From positions 1-64,000 of the forward strand of contig NZ_UTVH01000034.1 of NCBI RefSeq assembly GCF_900585905.1: a stretch of DNA of 64,000 nt, read 5' to 3'. Source of the stretch: Pseudomonas viridiflava. GTDB lineage: Bacteria; Pseudomonadota; Gammaproteobacteria; Pseudomonadales; Pseudomonadaceae. Positions within the stretch are counted from its first letter, which is position 1, and the number at the start of each line of letters is the position of its first letter. The translations under genes and the position numbers were made by a program. This document shows, piece by piece, positions 36,518-48,328 of this stretch. Below the pieces are notes generated by a model. That model saw only the letters and a program-made list of their open reading frames with translations, had not been told where the DNA came from and did not search any database.

Positions 36518-37456
36518 ATGTCTGCATCCCTCGCATTCGTCTTTCCGGGTCAAGGATCGCAGTCGCTCGGCATGCTTGCCGAGCAAGGCGCGCAGCATCC
36601 GTTGATCCTCGATACTTTCGAGCAGGCGTCAGAGGCGCTGGGCTACGACCTGTGGAAGCTGACTCAGGAAGGTCCCGCCGAGCGGCTCAATCAGACCGAC
36701 AAGACTCAGCCCGCGATCCTTACCGCTTCGGTTGCCCTGTGGCATGTCTGGCTTGCCGAGGGCGGCGCGGTGCCGGCTTTCGTTGCTGGGCACAGCCTCG
36801 GTGAATACAGTGCGCTGGTGGCCGCGCAGAGTCTGGCGCTGGACGACGCGGTCAGGCTGGTGGAGCGTCGTGGTCAGTTGATGCAGGAAGCGGTACCGGC
36901 CGGGCAGGGCGGCATGGCGGCCATTCTCGGCCTGGATGATGCCGAGGTCATCGCCGCGTGCGCCGAAGCGGCTCAGGGTGAGGTGGTCAGCGCGGTCAAT
37001 TTCAACTCGCCGGGCCAGGTGGTGATCGCCGGTTCCGCCGAGGCAGTCAAACGTGCCATGGAGCTGTGCAAGGCGCGTGGCGCCAAGCGCGCACTGCCGC
37101 TGCCGGTCAGCGTGCCTTCCCATTGCGAATTGATGCGCCCGGCGGCCGAGCGGTTCGCCGAATCGATCCAGGCGATTGCCTGGCAGGCGCCACAGATCCC
37201 TCTGGTGCAAAACGTCAGCGCCAGCATCGTGACCGATCTCGACACCCTGAAAGCTGATCTGCTGCAGCAGCTGTACAAGCCGGTACGCTGGGTCGAGTCG
37301 ATCCAGGTCCTGGCCGACAACGGCGCTGTGCAGTTGGTTGAATGCGGCCCGGGCAAGGTCCTGGCCGGTTTGAACAAGCGTTGCGCCGAAGGCGTGACCA
37401 CTTACAACCTCGATACCCCAGACGCCTTTGCCGCCGCACGTGCGGCACTGGCCTGA
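36518..37456 (+). CDS. fabD: Malonyl-CoA:ACP transacylase FabD
   Basis: 312 residues. FPGQGSQ near the N-terminus and the nucleophile motif GHSLGEYSAL (Ser about 92) are present; catalytic His in VPSHCELM. Loads malonyl onto ACP. 152 bp separate it from plsX, with a TAGAAT sequence at 36400-36405 but no good -35. Confidence 0.96.
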   Translation: MSASLAFVFPGQGSQSLGMLAEQGAQHPLILDTFEQASEALGYDLWKLTQEGPAERLNQTDKTQPAILTASVALWHVWLAEGGAVPAFVAGHSLGEYSALVAAQSLALDDAVRLVERRGQLMQEAVPAGQGGMAAILGLDDAEVIAACAEAAQGEVVSAVNFNSPGQVVIAGSAEAVKRAMELCKARGAKRALPLPVSVPSHCELMRPAAERFAESIQAIAWQAPQIPLVQNVSASIVTDLDTLKADLLQQLYKPVRWVESIQVLADNGAVQLVECGPGKVLAGLNKRCAEGVTTYNLDTPDAFAAARAALA

Positions 37457-37470
37457 TTAGGAGAGCTTGC

Positions 37471-38211
37471 ATGAGCCTGCAAGGTAAAGTTGCACTGGTG
37501 ACTGGCGCCAGTCGTGGTATTGGCCAGGCCATCGCCCTGGAGCTGGGGCGCAATGGCGCCGTCGTGGTCGGCACGGCAACGTCGGAGTCAGGTGCCGAGC
37601 GTATCAGCGCCACGTTCAAGGAAAACGGCATCGAAGGCTTTGGCCTGATGCTCGACGTCTGCAGCGCCGCGTCAGTCGAATCGGTGTTGACGCAGATTCA
37701 GGAACGAGTCGGCGCACCCTTGATCCTGGTCAATAACGCCGGCATCACCCGTGACAACCTGATGATGCGGATGAAAGATGACGAGTGGAATGACGTCATC
37801 AACACCAACCTGAACAGTCTGTTCCGCCTGTCCAAGGGCGTCCTGCGAGGGATGACCAAGGCGCGCTGGGGTCGTATCATCAGCATTGGTTCGGTTGTGG
37901 GTGCCATGGGCAACGCAGGCCAAGTAAACTATGCCGCTGCAAAAGCAGGGCTGGAAGGTTTCAGTCGCGCACTGGCGCGTGAGGTGGGTTCGCGTGCGGT
38001 CACTGTCAACGCAGTGACTCCTGGTTTTATCGATACTGATATGACCCGTGAGCTGCCACAGGCGCAGCGCGATTCCCTGACGAGCCAGATTCCTCTGGGC
38101 CGTCTGGGGCAGGCTGAAGAGATTGCGCACGTTGTCGCTTTTCTGGCCTCGGAAGGTGCAGGCTACGTTACCGGGGCTACAATCCCCGTCAACGGCGGCA
38201 TGTACATGTGA
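37471..38211 (+). CDS. fabG: 3-oxoacyl-ACP reductase FabG
   Basis: 246 residues. Rossmann TGASRGIGQ, catalytic SIGSVVG Ser and YAAAK Tyr/Lys. ATG 37471 is preceded by GGAGAG. Second step of the fatty acid cycle. Confidence 0.96.
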   Translation: MSLQGKVALVTGASRGIGQAIALELGRNGAVVVGTATSESGAERISATFKENGIEGFGLMLDVCSAASVESVLTQIQERVGAPLILVNNAGITRDNLMMRMKDDEWNDVINTNLNSLFRLSKGVLRGMTKARWGRIISIGSVVGAMGNAGQVNYAAAKAGLEGFSRALAREVGSRAVTVNAVTPGFIDTDMTRELPQAQRDSLTSQIPLGRLGQAEEIAHVVAFLASEGAGYVTGATIPVNGGMYM

Positions 38212-38316
38212 CCGTCCGGGTCGAAAAAATGTAATACGGGCTGTCTAAAATCCGTTATAAAGCTGAAATCTATTGATGGGCAGAAGGCAAATGGGTGCAG
38301 TGGAATTGCGTTTAGC

Positions 38317-38344
38317 TTGAAATTCGCAAAACCTCTTCTATACA
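38317..38344 (+). promoter_or_regulatory. acpP promoter
   Basis: TTGAAA, 16-bp spacer, TATACA. A separate promoter for acpP fits the high level of ACP needed and the terminator after the gene. The leader would be about 45 nt. Confidence 0.6.
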
Positions 38345-38374
38345 CTTACCCATCGGCCAGCTGCCCGAATTTGT

Positions 38375-38385
38375 CCACTAGGAGT
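38375..38385 (+). promoter_or_regulatory. Candidate RgsA pairing site over the acpP ribosome binding site
   Basis: CCACTAGGAGT includes the AGGAG Shine-Dalgarno of acpP. RgsA (44786-44913, minus) contains ACTCCTAATGG, which pairs with 10 of the 11 positions (one C-A mismatch). Downstream AAA can continue the duplex after a bulge. Confidence 0.6.
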
Positions 38386-38396
38386 TAAAACACGGT

Positions 38397-38633
38397 ATGA
38401 GCACCATCGAAGAGCGCGTCAAGAAAATCGTAGCCGAACAACTTGGCGTCAAATCTGAGGAAGTCGTGAACACTGCTTCTTTCGTTGAAGACCTGGGTGC
38501 CGACTCCCTTGACACCGTTGAGCTGGTAATGGCTCTGGAAGAGGAATTCGAGACTGAAATCCCTGACGAAGAAGCCGAGAAGATCACCACTGTACAAGCT
38601 GCAATCGATTACGTTACTGCCCACCAGGCGTAA
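38397..38633 (+). CDS. acpP: Acyl carrier protein
   Basis: 78 residues, acidic. The phosphopantetheine serine is Ser37 in [10 protein letters not shown]. Carries growing acyl chains. AGGAG is 12 nt before the ATG. It has its own promoter and terminator between fabG and fabF, and a possible small RNA site. Confidence 0.98.
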   Translation: MSTIEERVKKIVAEQLGVKSEEVVNTASFVEDLGADSLDTVELVMALEEEFETEIPDEEAEKITTVQAAIDYVTAHQA

Positions 38634-38667
38634 CATCTCGTAATCGTCGCTGCTGTCATGGGAAAAA

Positions 38668-38696
38668 CCGCACTGCCTCCTGGCGTGCGGTTTTTT
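38668..38696 (+). terminator. Terminator after acpP
   Basis: ACCGCAC and GTGCGGT stem with an 11-nt loop, then a six-T run. It is 34 bp after the acpP stop, so fabF may depend on read-through or on its own promoter. Confidence 0.85.
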
Positions 38697-38743
38697 CTTT
38701 AGAACGATGTCCTGTGTTGTCAATGAGAGAAGAGGAGAGTCCT

Positions 38744-39988
38744 GTGTCGCGTAGACGCGTCGTGGTCACCGGTATGGGTATGCTGTCGCCATTGGGCACG
38801 GACGTGCCGAGCAGCTGGCAGGGTATTCTGGCCGGTCGCAGTGGCATTAACCTGATCGAACACACAGACCTTTCGGCTTACACGACCCGCTTTGGCGGCT
38901 CGATCAAAGGCTTCAACGTTGAAGACTATCTGGCGCCCAAAGAGGCTCGCCGGCTGGATCTATTCATTCAGTACGGTCTGGCGGCCAGCTTTCAGGCTGT
39001 ACGCAATGCCGGGCTTGAAGTCACCGACGCCAACCGTGAACGCATTGGCGTGGCCATGGGTTCGGGCATCGGCGGCCTGACCAACATCGAAAACAACAGC
39101 CGCTCGCTGCATGAGCAAGGCCCGGGGCGCATTTCTCCCTTCTTCGTGCCTGGCTCGATCATCAACATGATTTCCGGCTTCCTGTCGATCCACCTGGGTG
39201 CGCAGGGGCCCAACTACGCCATCGCCACCGCCTGCACCACCGCAACCCACTGCATTGGCATGGCTGCGCGCAACATCGCCTACGATGAAGCCGACGTGAT
39301 GATTGCCGGGGGCGCGGAGATGGCGGCCTGCGGCCTGGGCATGGGCGGCTTCGGCGCGTCCCGTGCGCTGTCTACCCGCAACGATGACCCGACTCGCGCC
39401 AGCCGTCCCTGGGACAAGGGCCGCGACGGCTTCGTACTGTCCGATGGCGCCGGTGCGCTGGTGCTTGAGGAGCTGGAGCATGCCAAGGCTCGCGGCGCGA
39501 CGATCTATGCTGAACTGATCGGTTTCGGCATGAGCGGCGACGCTTACCACATGACCTCGCCCCCGGACGATGGTGCTGGCGCCGCGCGCTGCATTCGCAA
39601 TGCGCTCAAGGATGCCAAGGTCAATCCAGACCAGGTTCAGTACATCAACGCCCACGGCACCTCGACGCCAGCAGGCGATCTGGCTGAAGCTAACGCGATC
39701 AAGAGCGTATTCGGTGATCACGCCTACAAACTGGCAGTGAGCTCCACCAAGTCGATGACCGGGCATTTGCTGGGCGCTGCGGGTGCTGTTGAAGCCATTT
39801 TCAGTGTGCTGGCCATCAACGGCCAGGTGGCGCCGCCGACCATCAACCTGGACGAGCCGGGTGAAGGCTGTGATCTGGACTTCGTCCCCCATCACGCGCG
39901 CGAGATGCCGATTGACGTGGTGATTTCCAACTCCTTCGGTTTTGGCGGTACCAACGGCTCACTGGTGTTCCGTCGGTTCGCGGAGTAA
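38744..39988 (+). CDS. fabF: 3-oxoacyl-ACP synthase II FabF
   Basis: 414 residues from GTG 38744 (AGGAGAG upstream); the frame opens at 38714 but the shorter form is the family length. Catalytic triad motifs: ATACTTATH (Cys), [11 protein letters not shown] (His) and [11 protein letters not shown] (His). Condensing enzyme of fatty acid elongation. Confidence 0.96.
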   Translation: MSRRRVVVTGMGMLSPLGTDVPSSWQGILAGRSGINLIEHTDLSAYTTRFGGSIKGFNVEDYLAPKEARRLDLFIQYGLAASFQAVRNAGLEVTDANRERIGVAMGSGIGGLTNIENNSRSLHEQGPGRISPFFVPGSIINMISGFLSIHLGAQGPNYAIATACTTATHCIGMAARNIAYDEADVMIAGGAEMAACGLGMGGFGASRALSTRNDDPTRASRPWDKGRDGFVLSDGAGALVLEELEHAKARGATIYAELIGFGMSGDAYHMTSPPDDGAGAARCIRNALKDAKVNPDQVQYINAHGTSTPAGDLAEANAIKSVFGDHAYKLAVSSTKSMTGHLLGAAGAVEAIFSVLAINGQVAPPTINLDEPGEGCDLDFVPHHAREMPIDVVISNSFGFGGTNGSLVFRRFAE

Positions 39989-40805
39989 TGCAGGACTGGG
40001 TCGATGGCCGTCCGGCGCAGCAGCTTGGCGTCAAGGATCGCGGGCTCGCCTACGGCGACGGCCTGTTTGAAACCATCGCTGTAAAGGCCAGGCGGCCAAC
40101 GCTTTTCGACGCTCACCTGCAGCGGTTGCGCACCGGGTGCGAGCGCCTGGCGATCCAGGTCGATCAGGCGCGGCTCAAGGCCGAGATGCAGGCCTTTGCC
40201 GCTGAACTCGGTGATGGGGTGATGAAACTTATCGTTACCCGCGGCGACAGTCAGCGTGGCTATGCCGCTGATCCACAGGCCACGGCCCGGCGCATTCTTC
40301 AGGGCGGGCCTGCTCCAGCTTATCCATGTGCCCACGCCGAGCAGGGCGTCAGCCTGTTTCCCTGCAAGACACGGCTGGCCGAGCAGCCCCTGCTGGCCGG
40401 GCTCAAGCATCTGAATCGTCTGGAGCAAGTGCTTGCGCGTGCCGAATGGCAGTCCGTCGAGTTTGCCGAAGGCCTGATGCGCGACACCTCCGGCAGGCTT
40501 ATCGAAGGGGTGTACAGCAATCTGTTTCTGCTGCGCGACGACGTCCTGCTGACGCCCGACCTGAGCCGCTGTGGCGTGGCCGGTGTCATGCGCGGGCAGT
40601 TGCTTGAGGGGGCTGCGAGCCTGGGAATGTCGGCAGTCCAGCGTGACATCGAGTTCAGCGAGCTGGCCCATGCCGACGAGGTGTTTGTCTGCAACAGCGT
40701 GTACGGCATCTGGCCGGTGATTGCCTGCGAACAGCATCGCTGGCCGGTTGGGCCGGTCACCCGTAAACTGCAGCGATTGGCTCTCGATATGATGGATGTC
40801 GCTTA

Positions 40806-40806
<1 letters not shown>
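39988..40806 (+). CDS. pabC: Aminodeoxychorismate lyase PabC
   Basis: 272-residue class IV PLP enzyme making p-aminobenzoate for folate. GLAYGDGLFETIAV at the N-terminus and the PLP lysine in LKHLNRLEQVLAR. Its start overlaps the fabF stop (TAATG). Confidence 0.94.
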
Positions 40807-43585
<2,779 letters not shown>

Positions 43586-43605
43586 TCGCTTTCCCGGGAG
43601 TTGCC

Positions 43606-43962
43606 ATGAGCTTGCCGCTGAACCCAGGTCCTCGTAACGGCATATTGTCCCTGACCATCAAGGACAGGCCGGTGCTCTACGCGGCTTACATGCCATTCAT
43701 CAAGAACGGCGGGCTTTTCATCCCTACCAGCAAGAGCTACAAGCTGGGTGACGAAGTGTTCATGCTGCTCAATCTGATGGATGAACCCGAGAAGATTCCG
43801 GTCGCGGGCAAGGTCACCTGGATCACCCCCAAGGGCGCTCAGGGCAACCGTGCAGCAGGCGTCGGTGTGCAGTTCAACGACGGCGACAGCACCGCCCGCA
43901 CCATGATCGAAACTTATCTGGCCGGTGCTTTGAAGTCCGACCGTCCCACTCACACGATGTAA
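43606..43962 (+). CDS. pilZ: Type IV pilus assembly protein PilZ
   Basis: 118 residues, the original PilZ type, which is required for type IV pili but lacks the c-di-GMP-binding RxxxR N-terminus of other PilZ proteins. GGLFIPTSKSYKLGDEV and GKVTWITPKG are visible. ATG 43606 has GGGAG upstream. Confidence 0.95.
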   Translation: MSLPLNPGPRNGILSLTIKDRPVLYAAYMPFIKNGGLFIPTSKSYKLGDEVFMLLNLMDEPEKIPVAGKVTWITPKGAQGNRAAGVGVQFNDGDSTARTMIETYLAGALKSDRPTHTM

Positions 43963-43976
43963 TAGTTGCCTGACTG

Positions 43977-44765
43977 ATGCTTGTAGATTCCCACTGTCAC
44001 CTTGACCGACTCGACCTCGCCGAGCACGCCGGCTCCCTTGATGCCGCGCTGGACGCCGCACGCGCGAGAGGCGTCGGGCATTTTCTCTGTATCGGCGTCA
44101 GCGCTGACAATGCCGCAGCGGTAAAGTCGTTGGCCGAGCGCTACGACGATGTGGACTGCTCGGTGGGCATCCACCCCCTTGATGTGAGTCCGCAGCAGAC
44201 GCCTGCACTGGACTGGCTGCTGGGTGAGCTGGACCATTCGCGGGTGATCGCCATCGGCGAAACCGGCCTTGACTACCATTACGAGCCTGAAGCGGCTGAT
44301 ATTCAGCAAGCTTCGTTTCGCTTGCACTTGCAGGCTGCGAACATCACCGGCAAACCGGTGATCGTGCACACCCGCGGCGCTCGCGCCGATACCCTGACCC
44401 TGCTGCGCGAGGCCGCGCTCCCCCAGGGCGGTGTGCTGCACTGCTTCACCGAAGACTGGGAGATGGCCAAGGCCGCGCTGGACTTGGGCTTCTATATCTC
44501 GCTGTCAGGTATCGTCACCTTTCGCAATGCCGACGCATTACGCGATGTCGCCCGCCAGGTGCCGGCCGATCGTTTGCTGGTTGAGACCGACTCGCCTTAT
44601 CTGGCGCCCATCCCCTATCGCGGCAAGCCCAACCTGCCGCAGTACGTGCGTGAGGTTGCCGAGTTTCTGGCAATGCTGCGGGGCGAGTCCTACGAGCAGT
44701 TCGCCGAGATGACCACTGCGAATTTCGCTCGCCTGTTCCCTTTGGCTCACCTGCCGCGCCCCTAG
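43977..44765 (+). CDS. tatD: TatD-family metal-dependent hydrolase
   Basis: 262 residues. VDSHCHLDRLDL, IGETGLDYHY, PVIVHTRGA and LVETDSPYLAP are the TatD metal-binding motifs. TatD-like proteins are DNases or deaminase-like hydrolases; specificity of this copy is not known. Its 3' end abuts the rgsA terminator on the other strand. Confidence 0.93.
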   Translation: MLVDSHCHLDRLDLAEHAGSLDAALDAARARGVGHFLCIGVSADNAAAVKSLAERYDDVDCSVGIHPLDVSPQQTPALDWLLGELDHSRVIAIGETGLDYHYEPEAADIQQASFRLHLQAANITGKPVIVHTRGARADTLTLLREAALPQGGVLHCFTEDWEMAKAALDLGFYISLSGIVTFRNADALRDVARQVPADRLLVETDSPYLAPIPYRGKPNLPQYVREVAEFLAMLRGESYEQFAEMTTANFARLFPLAHLPRP

Positions 44766-44785
44766 CGGAGGCATCGCCTACAGGC

Positions 44786-44913
44786 AAAAAAAACCCGGGT
44801 TCTGGGGGGTGAATCCGGGTCAAGACCATTAGGAGTAAACAAAGGCGCGTCATCCATCGGCGCCTTGCCGCCTCCGCGCTCTCTCTGGGGGAGGGGGGAG
44901 ATGCCGAAGCGAC
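44786..44913 (-). ncRNA. rgsA: Small RNA RgsA (P16)
   Basis: About 128 nt on the minus strand between tatD and a tetR gene, the location of RgsA (PA2958.1) in P. aeruginosa as I recall it. A sigma-S-type -10, GATACTTAA (complement at 44917-44925), gives a start near 44913. The end is a clear terminator: ACCCGGATTC/GAACCCGGGT stem and eight T's (complement 44786-44793). The internal TTTGTTTACTCCTAATGG is a free U-rich, CU-rich segment suited to pairing with ribosome binding sites. RgsA is Hfq-dependent and RpoS-controlled. Confidence 0.75.
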
Positions 44914-45141
44914 ACATTAAGTATCGACCAGTCTCGGCAGGCGTCCAGCCGCTTTTGTGCGTTTTTTAAACAGTTTTGGAATAGCGCCGCTGCTGTTGAG
45001 TCCACCCTGGTGAACTTCGGGGGCTCGGCTTGGGCCATCCCCGTTGACAGCATGAACCTGACCACGATCGGATGATCCGTGCAATTTCGCGCCAATTAGG
45101 CATAATGACCGGCTTCGATTTTGAGCCCTGCAGACCTTCCC

Positions 45142-45837
45142 ATGCAAAAAGAACCTCGTAAGGTCCGTGAGTTTCGACGCCGCGAGCAGGAAATTCTCGA
45201 CACCGCACTCAAGCTGTTCCTCGACGAAGGTGAAGACAGCGTCACTGTCGAGATGATTGCCGACGCGGTCGGTATCGGCAAAGGCACCATTTACAAGCAC
45301 TTCAAATCCAAGGCCGAAATCTATTTACGCCTGATGCTCGATTACGAGCGCGACCTGAACGAGTTGCTGCACTCTGCAGACATGGAAAAGGACAAGGAAG
45401 CGCTGTCCCGTGCCTACTTCGAGTTCCGCATGCGCGATCCGCAACGCTACCGCCTGTTTGATCGCCTTGAGGAGAAAGTCGTCAAGGGCAATCAGGTGCC
45501 GGAGATGGTTGAGGAGCTGCACAAGATTCGTGCTTCGAACTTCGAACACTTGACCCTGTTGATCAAGGGCCGGATCAACGAAGGCAAGCTTGAAGATGTA
45601 CCGCCGTATTTCCACTACTGTGCCGCCTGGGCACTGGTGCATGGCGCGGTGGCGCTGTACCACTCGCCGTTCTGGAGCAATGTGCTGGAAGATCAGGAGG
45701 GCTTTTTCCAGTTCCTGATGGACATCGGCGTGCGCATGGGCAACAAGCGCAAACGCGACCCTGAGTCGCTTGCCGACGCACGCCCCGAGGCCGCTGCAGA
45801 GCTGGCAACGGCCGCAGACGCCAAAGCGTCGAAGTAA
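45142..45837 (+). CDS. TetR-family transcriptional regulator
   Basis: 231 residues from ATG 45142. The N-terminal helix-turn-helix TVEMIADAVGIGKGTIYKHFKSK is typical; the C-terminal domain is a TetR ligand domain ending in an Ala-rich tail. Corresponds in position to PA2957 of P. aeruginosa. Ligand and targets unknown. A CATAAT sequence at 45100-45105 may be its -10. Confidence 0.9.
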   Translation: MQKEPRKVREFRRREQEILDTALKLFLDEGEDSVTVEMIADAVGIGKGTIYKHFKSKAEIYLRLMLDYERDLNELLHSADMEKDKEALSRAYFEFRMRDPQRYRLFDRLEEKVVKGNQVPEMVEELHKIRASNFEHLTLLIKGRINEGKLEDVPPYFHYCAAWALVHGAVALYHSPFWSNVLEDQEGFFQFLMDIGVRMGNKRKRDPESLADARPEAAAELATAADAKASK

Positions 45838-45947
45838 CTTTTTCGTTCCCTTCGCTGCTTTATCAGGCTTCACACCACGGTCTGGCGCGGAAGCTGCATT
45901 CAACGACCATTCGCCGGTTTTCCGTCACTGGCATCTGGGAGGAAGTA

Positions 45948-46553
45948 ATGCGTAGCCTGGTTATGTTACTGGCGCTGTTGGCGTTGAGCGGGTGCATGAG
46001 TGTCAGTGATATGGCCCAAGGCACCCGCGATCAACTGAGTGATGCCGGGATTCTCGATCACGGTGAAACCCGGCGCATCAGCAATTGGCGGGTGCAGGCG
46101 GATTCTTTCATCTATATAGCTCAGGGCGCATTCGTACCGCCGCATTCAGCGCCTAACCCGCGTCAGAACGTCGTGGCCGAAGAGGCGTTCAACGGCTTTA
46201 TCGAATACTTCCCGATGGTCCGCCGCGCCCGCGCACCGCTGGGGCTGGACGAGGCAATGACCGAAGCCCGCGGTTTCGGCGCCCACTATCTGCTCTACAC
46301 CCGTTTCGCCAAGGCAGATGACCGAATCGGCACCACGGACGAGTGGTCCGATCAAGAGGCGGTGGATCGGCTCGGCATCGACAATGGCGTCATCCAGATC
46401 ATGCTGATCGAAACCAGTACGCGTTATTTGATCGATACGGCCCGGATTCGTATTCGTGGCGGTTTGCTGACGTTTTACGACAACAAGCCCGAAGATTTGC
46501 TAGGACCCCCGCTTGAGGAATACGCTCGCAGCCTGTTGGGATTGAGTCGCTGA
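45948..46553 (+). CDS. DUF4823 lipoprotein
   Basis: 201 residues. Lipoprotein signal peptide with lipobox ALSGC (Cys16). The rest matches DUF4823, a family of unknown function found in Pseudomonas. GAGGAAG lies before the ATG. Likely in an operon with the DUF1285 gene 10 bp downstream. Confidence 0.88.
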   Translation: MRSLVMLLALLALSGCMSVSDMAQGTRDQLSDAGILDHGETRRISNWRVQADSFIYIAQGAFVPPHSAPNPRQNVVAEEAFNGFIEYFPMVRRARAPLGLDEAMTEARGFGAHYLLYTRFAKADDRIGTTDEWSDQEAVDRLGIDNGVIQIMLIETSTRYLIDTARIRIRGGLLTFYDNKPEDLLGPPLEEYARSLLGLSR

Positions 46554-46563
46554 GGAGCAAGGC

Positions 46564-47124
46564 ATGAGTGGTCCGGGCAAGGCCAACGATCTATTTGCGC
46601 AGATACCCAAGGGCAAAGGCTTGCCGCCGGTGCATCTGTGGAATCCTGAATTTTGTGGCGATATCGACATGCGTATCGCCCGCGACGGCATCTGGTATTA
46701 CCAGGGCACGCCGATCGGGCGCAAACCCATGGTGCGGCTGTTCTCCACCATCATGCGCAGGGATGGTGACGATTATTACCTGATCACACCAGTGGAGAAG
46801 GTGCGCATACAGGTAGACGACGCGCCGTTCGTGGCGGTGTCCGTGCAGGTCTCGGGGGAGGGCGAAGAGCAGTTGCTGCGTTTCGTCACCAATGTGGACG
46901 ACGAGGCCGAAGCAGGGCCGGAGCACCTGCTGCGGGTCGTGACCGATCCGCAGACCCAAGAGCCTGCACCCTACCTTCATATTCGCGGCAACCTCGAAGC
47001 GCTGATCCATCGCAATGTGTTCTATCAACTGGTTGAGCTTGCTGTTGCTCGGGAGTGGCAGGGCCAGCGTTGGCTGGGTGTCTGGAGTGGCGGCGAATTT
47101 TTCCCGTTGGGCCTTGAGCCCTGA
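46564..47124 (+). CDS. DUF1285 domain-containing protein
   Basis: 186 residues, cytosolic, with the DUF1285 start [22 protein letters not shown] and [10 protein letters not shown]. Structures of this family show a two-domain fold of unknown function. GAGGAGC precedes the ATG. Confidence 0.9.
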   Translation: MSGPGKANDLFAQIPKGKGLPPVHLWNPEFCGDIDMRIARDGIWYYQGTPIGRKPMVRLFSTIMRRDGDDYYLITPVEKVRIQVDDAPFVAVSVQVSGEGEEQLLRFVTNVDDEAEAGPEHLLRVVTDPQTQEPAPYLHIRGNLEALIHRNVFYQLVELAVAREWQGQRWLGVWSGGEFFPLGLEP

Positions 47125-47200
47125 TGGACACCTGAACCGCAATTGCCTGGCCGGTACTGCGCGGTTAAAGTGCCGCTCCCGTTTTATATGAGGTTTTTGC

Positions 47201-48211
47201 ATGAATCAGTCCTTTGATATTGCCGTTATCGGCGCTACCGGTACTGTCGGCGAAACCATCGTCCAGATTCTGGAAGAGCGCGACTTTCCTGTCGCCAATC
47301 TGCATTTGCTCGCCAGCATCGAATCGGCCGGGCACTCGGTGCCTTTCCGCGGCAAGAACGTGCGTGTGCGCGAGGTCGACGATTTTGACTTCAGCAAGGC
47401 GCAGGTGGCGTTCTTCGCCGCTGGCCCGACAATCACCCTTGGCTATGCCAAGAGGGCCACCGCTGCTGGCTGCTCTGTCATAGACCTTTCGGGTGCACTG
47501 TCGCCCGAGCAGGCCCCCGCGGTGATTCCGGAAATCAACGGCACGCTGGTCGAGTCATCGGGTAAACCGTTCCAGTTCAGCAGCCCGAGCCCATCAGCCA
47601 CCGCGCTGGCCCTGGTCCTTGCGCCGCTGCGCGAGGTCCTGAATATCCAGCGAGCGACCATTACCGCCTGCCTGGCAGTCTCCAGCCAGGGGCGCGAAGG
47701 GGTGGCGGAACTGGCGCGGCAGACGACTGAATTGCTCAATGTCCGCCCGCTTGAACCACGCTTCTTCGACCGCCAGATGGCGTTCAATCTGCTCGCTCAA
47801 GTGGGCGTGGCGGATGCCGATGGGCATGTGCCGCTGGAAAAACGTCTGGTCGCCGAGTTGCCAGAGTTGCTGGATCTGCCTTTACTCAAGGTCTCTGCCA
47901 CTTGCGTGCAGGCACCGGTGTTCTTCGGCGACAGCTTCACCATTTCCCTGGGGGCTTCGGCGGCTGTTGATCTGGCTGCGGTCAATCACGCACTGGAATC
48001 GGCGCCGGGCCTCGAGTTGGTGGAGGCAGGTGATTATCCGACAGCAGTTGGCGATGCCGTGGGTCAGGACGTGGTTTATGTAGGGCGGGTGCGGCGAGCC
48101 ATCGACGATCCGCACGAGCTGGTTCTGTGGGCGACGTCCGACAATGTTCGCAAAGGCGCGGCCCTCAACGCTGTGCAGGTGGCTGAAATGTTGATAAAAG
48201 ACTATGTCTAA
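47201..48211 (+). CDS. usg: Aspartate-semialdehyde dehydrogenase-like protein (USG-1 type)
   Basis: 336 residues with the Asd fold: N-terminal VIGATGTVGETIVQILEERDFP and the Asd dimer region. The catalytic Cys of true Asd (in a GNCT or NPGC-type motif) is missing; the region reads SSPSPSATALAL. This matches USG-1 proteins, which are found between asd and fimV/truA and lack dehydrogenase activity. No asd gene is in the window. Confidence 0.88.
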   Translation: MNQSFDIAVIGATGTVGETIVQILEERDFPVANLHLLASIESAGHSVPFRGKNVRVREVDDFDFSKAQVAFFAAGPTITLGYAKRATAAGCSVIDLSGALSPEQAPAVIPEINGTLVESSGKPFQFSSPSPSATALALVLAPLREVLNIQRATITACLAVSSQGREGVAELARQTTELLNVRPLEPRFFDRQMAFNLLAQVGVADADGHVPLEKRLVAELPELLDLPLLKVSATCVQAPVFFGDSFTISLGASAAVDLAAVNHALESAPGLELVEAGDYPTAVGDAVGQDVVYVGRVRRAIDDPHELVLWATSDNVRKGAALNAVQVAEMLIKDYV

Positions 48212-48328
48212 AAGATACTTGGCGGCAATTTGAAGAATCATTCTAGCCAGGCGTGCCCTCGAAGCTCCTGAGATGAGTAACTTTTACCCTTCTCGGATGC
48301 CGAGGAATTTTTTAACAAGGAATGGGCT

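Noticed and set aside
44850..45095. 81-residue open frame on the minus strand between tatD and tetR
   Set aside because: It overlaps the RgsA promoter and gene, shows no conserved features, and the small RNA explains the terminator better.
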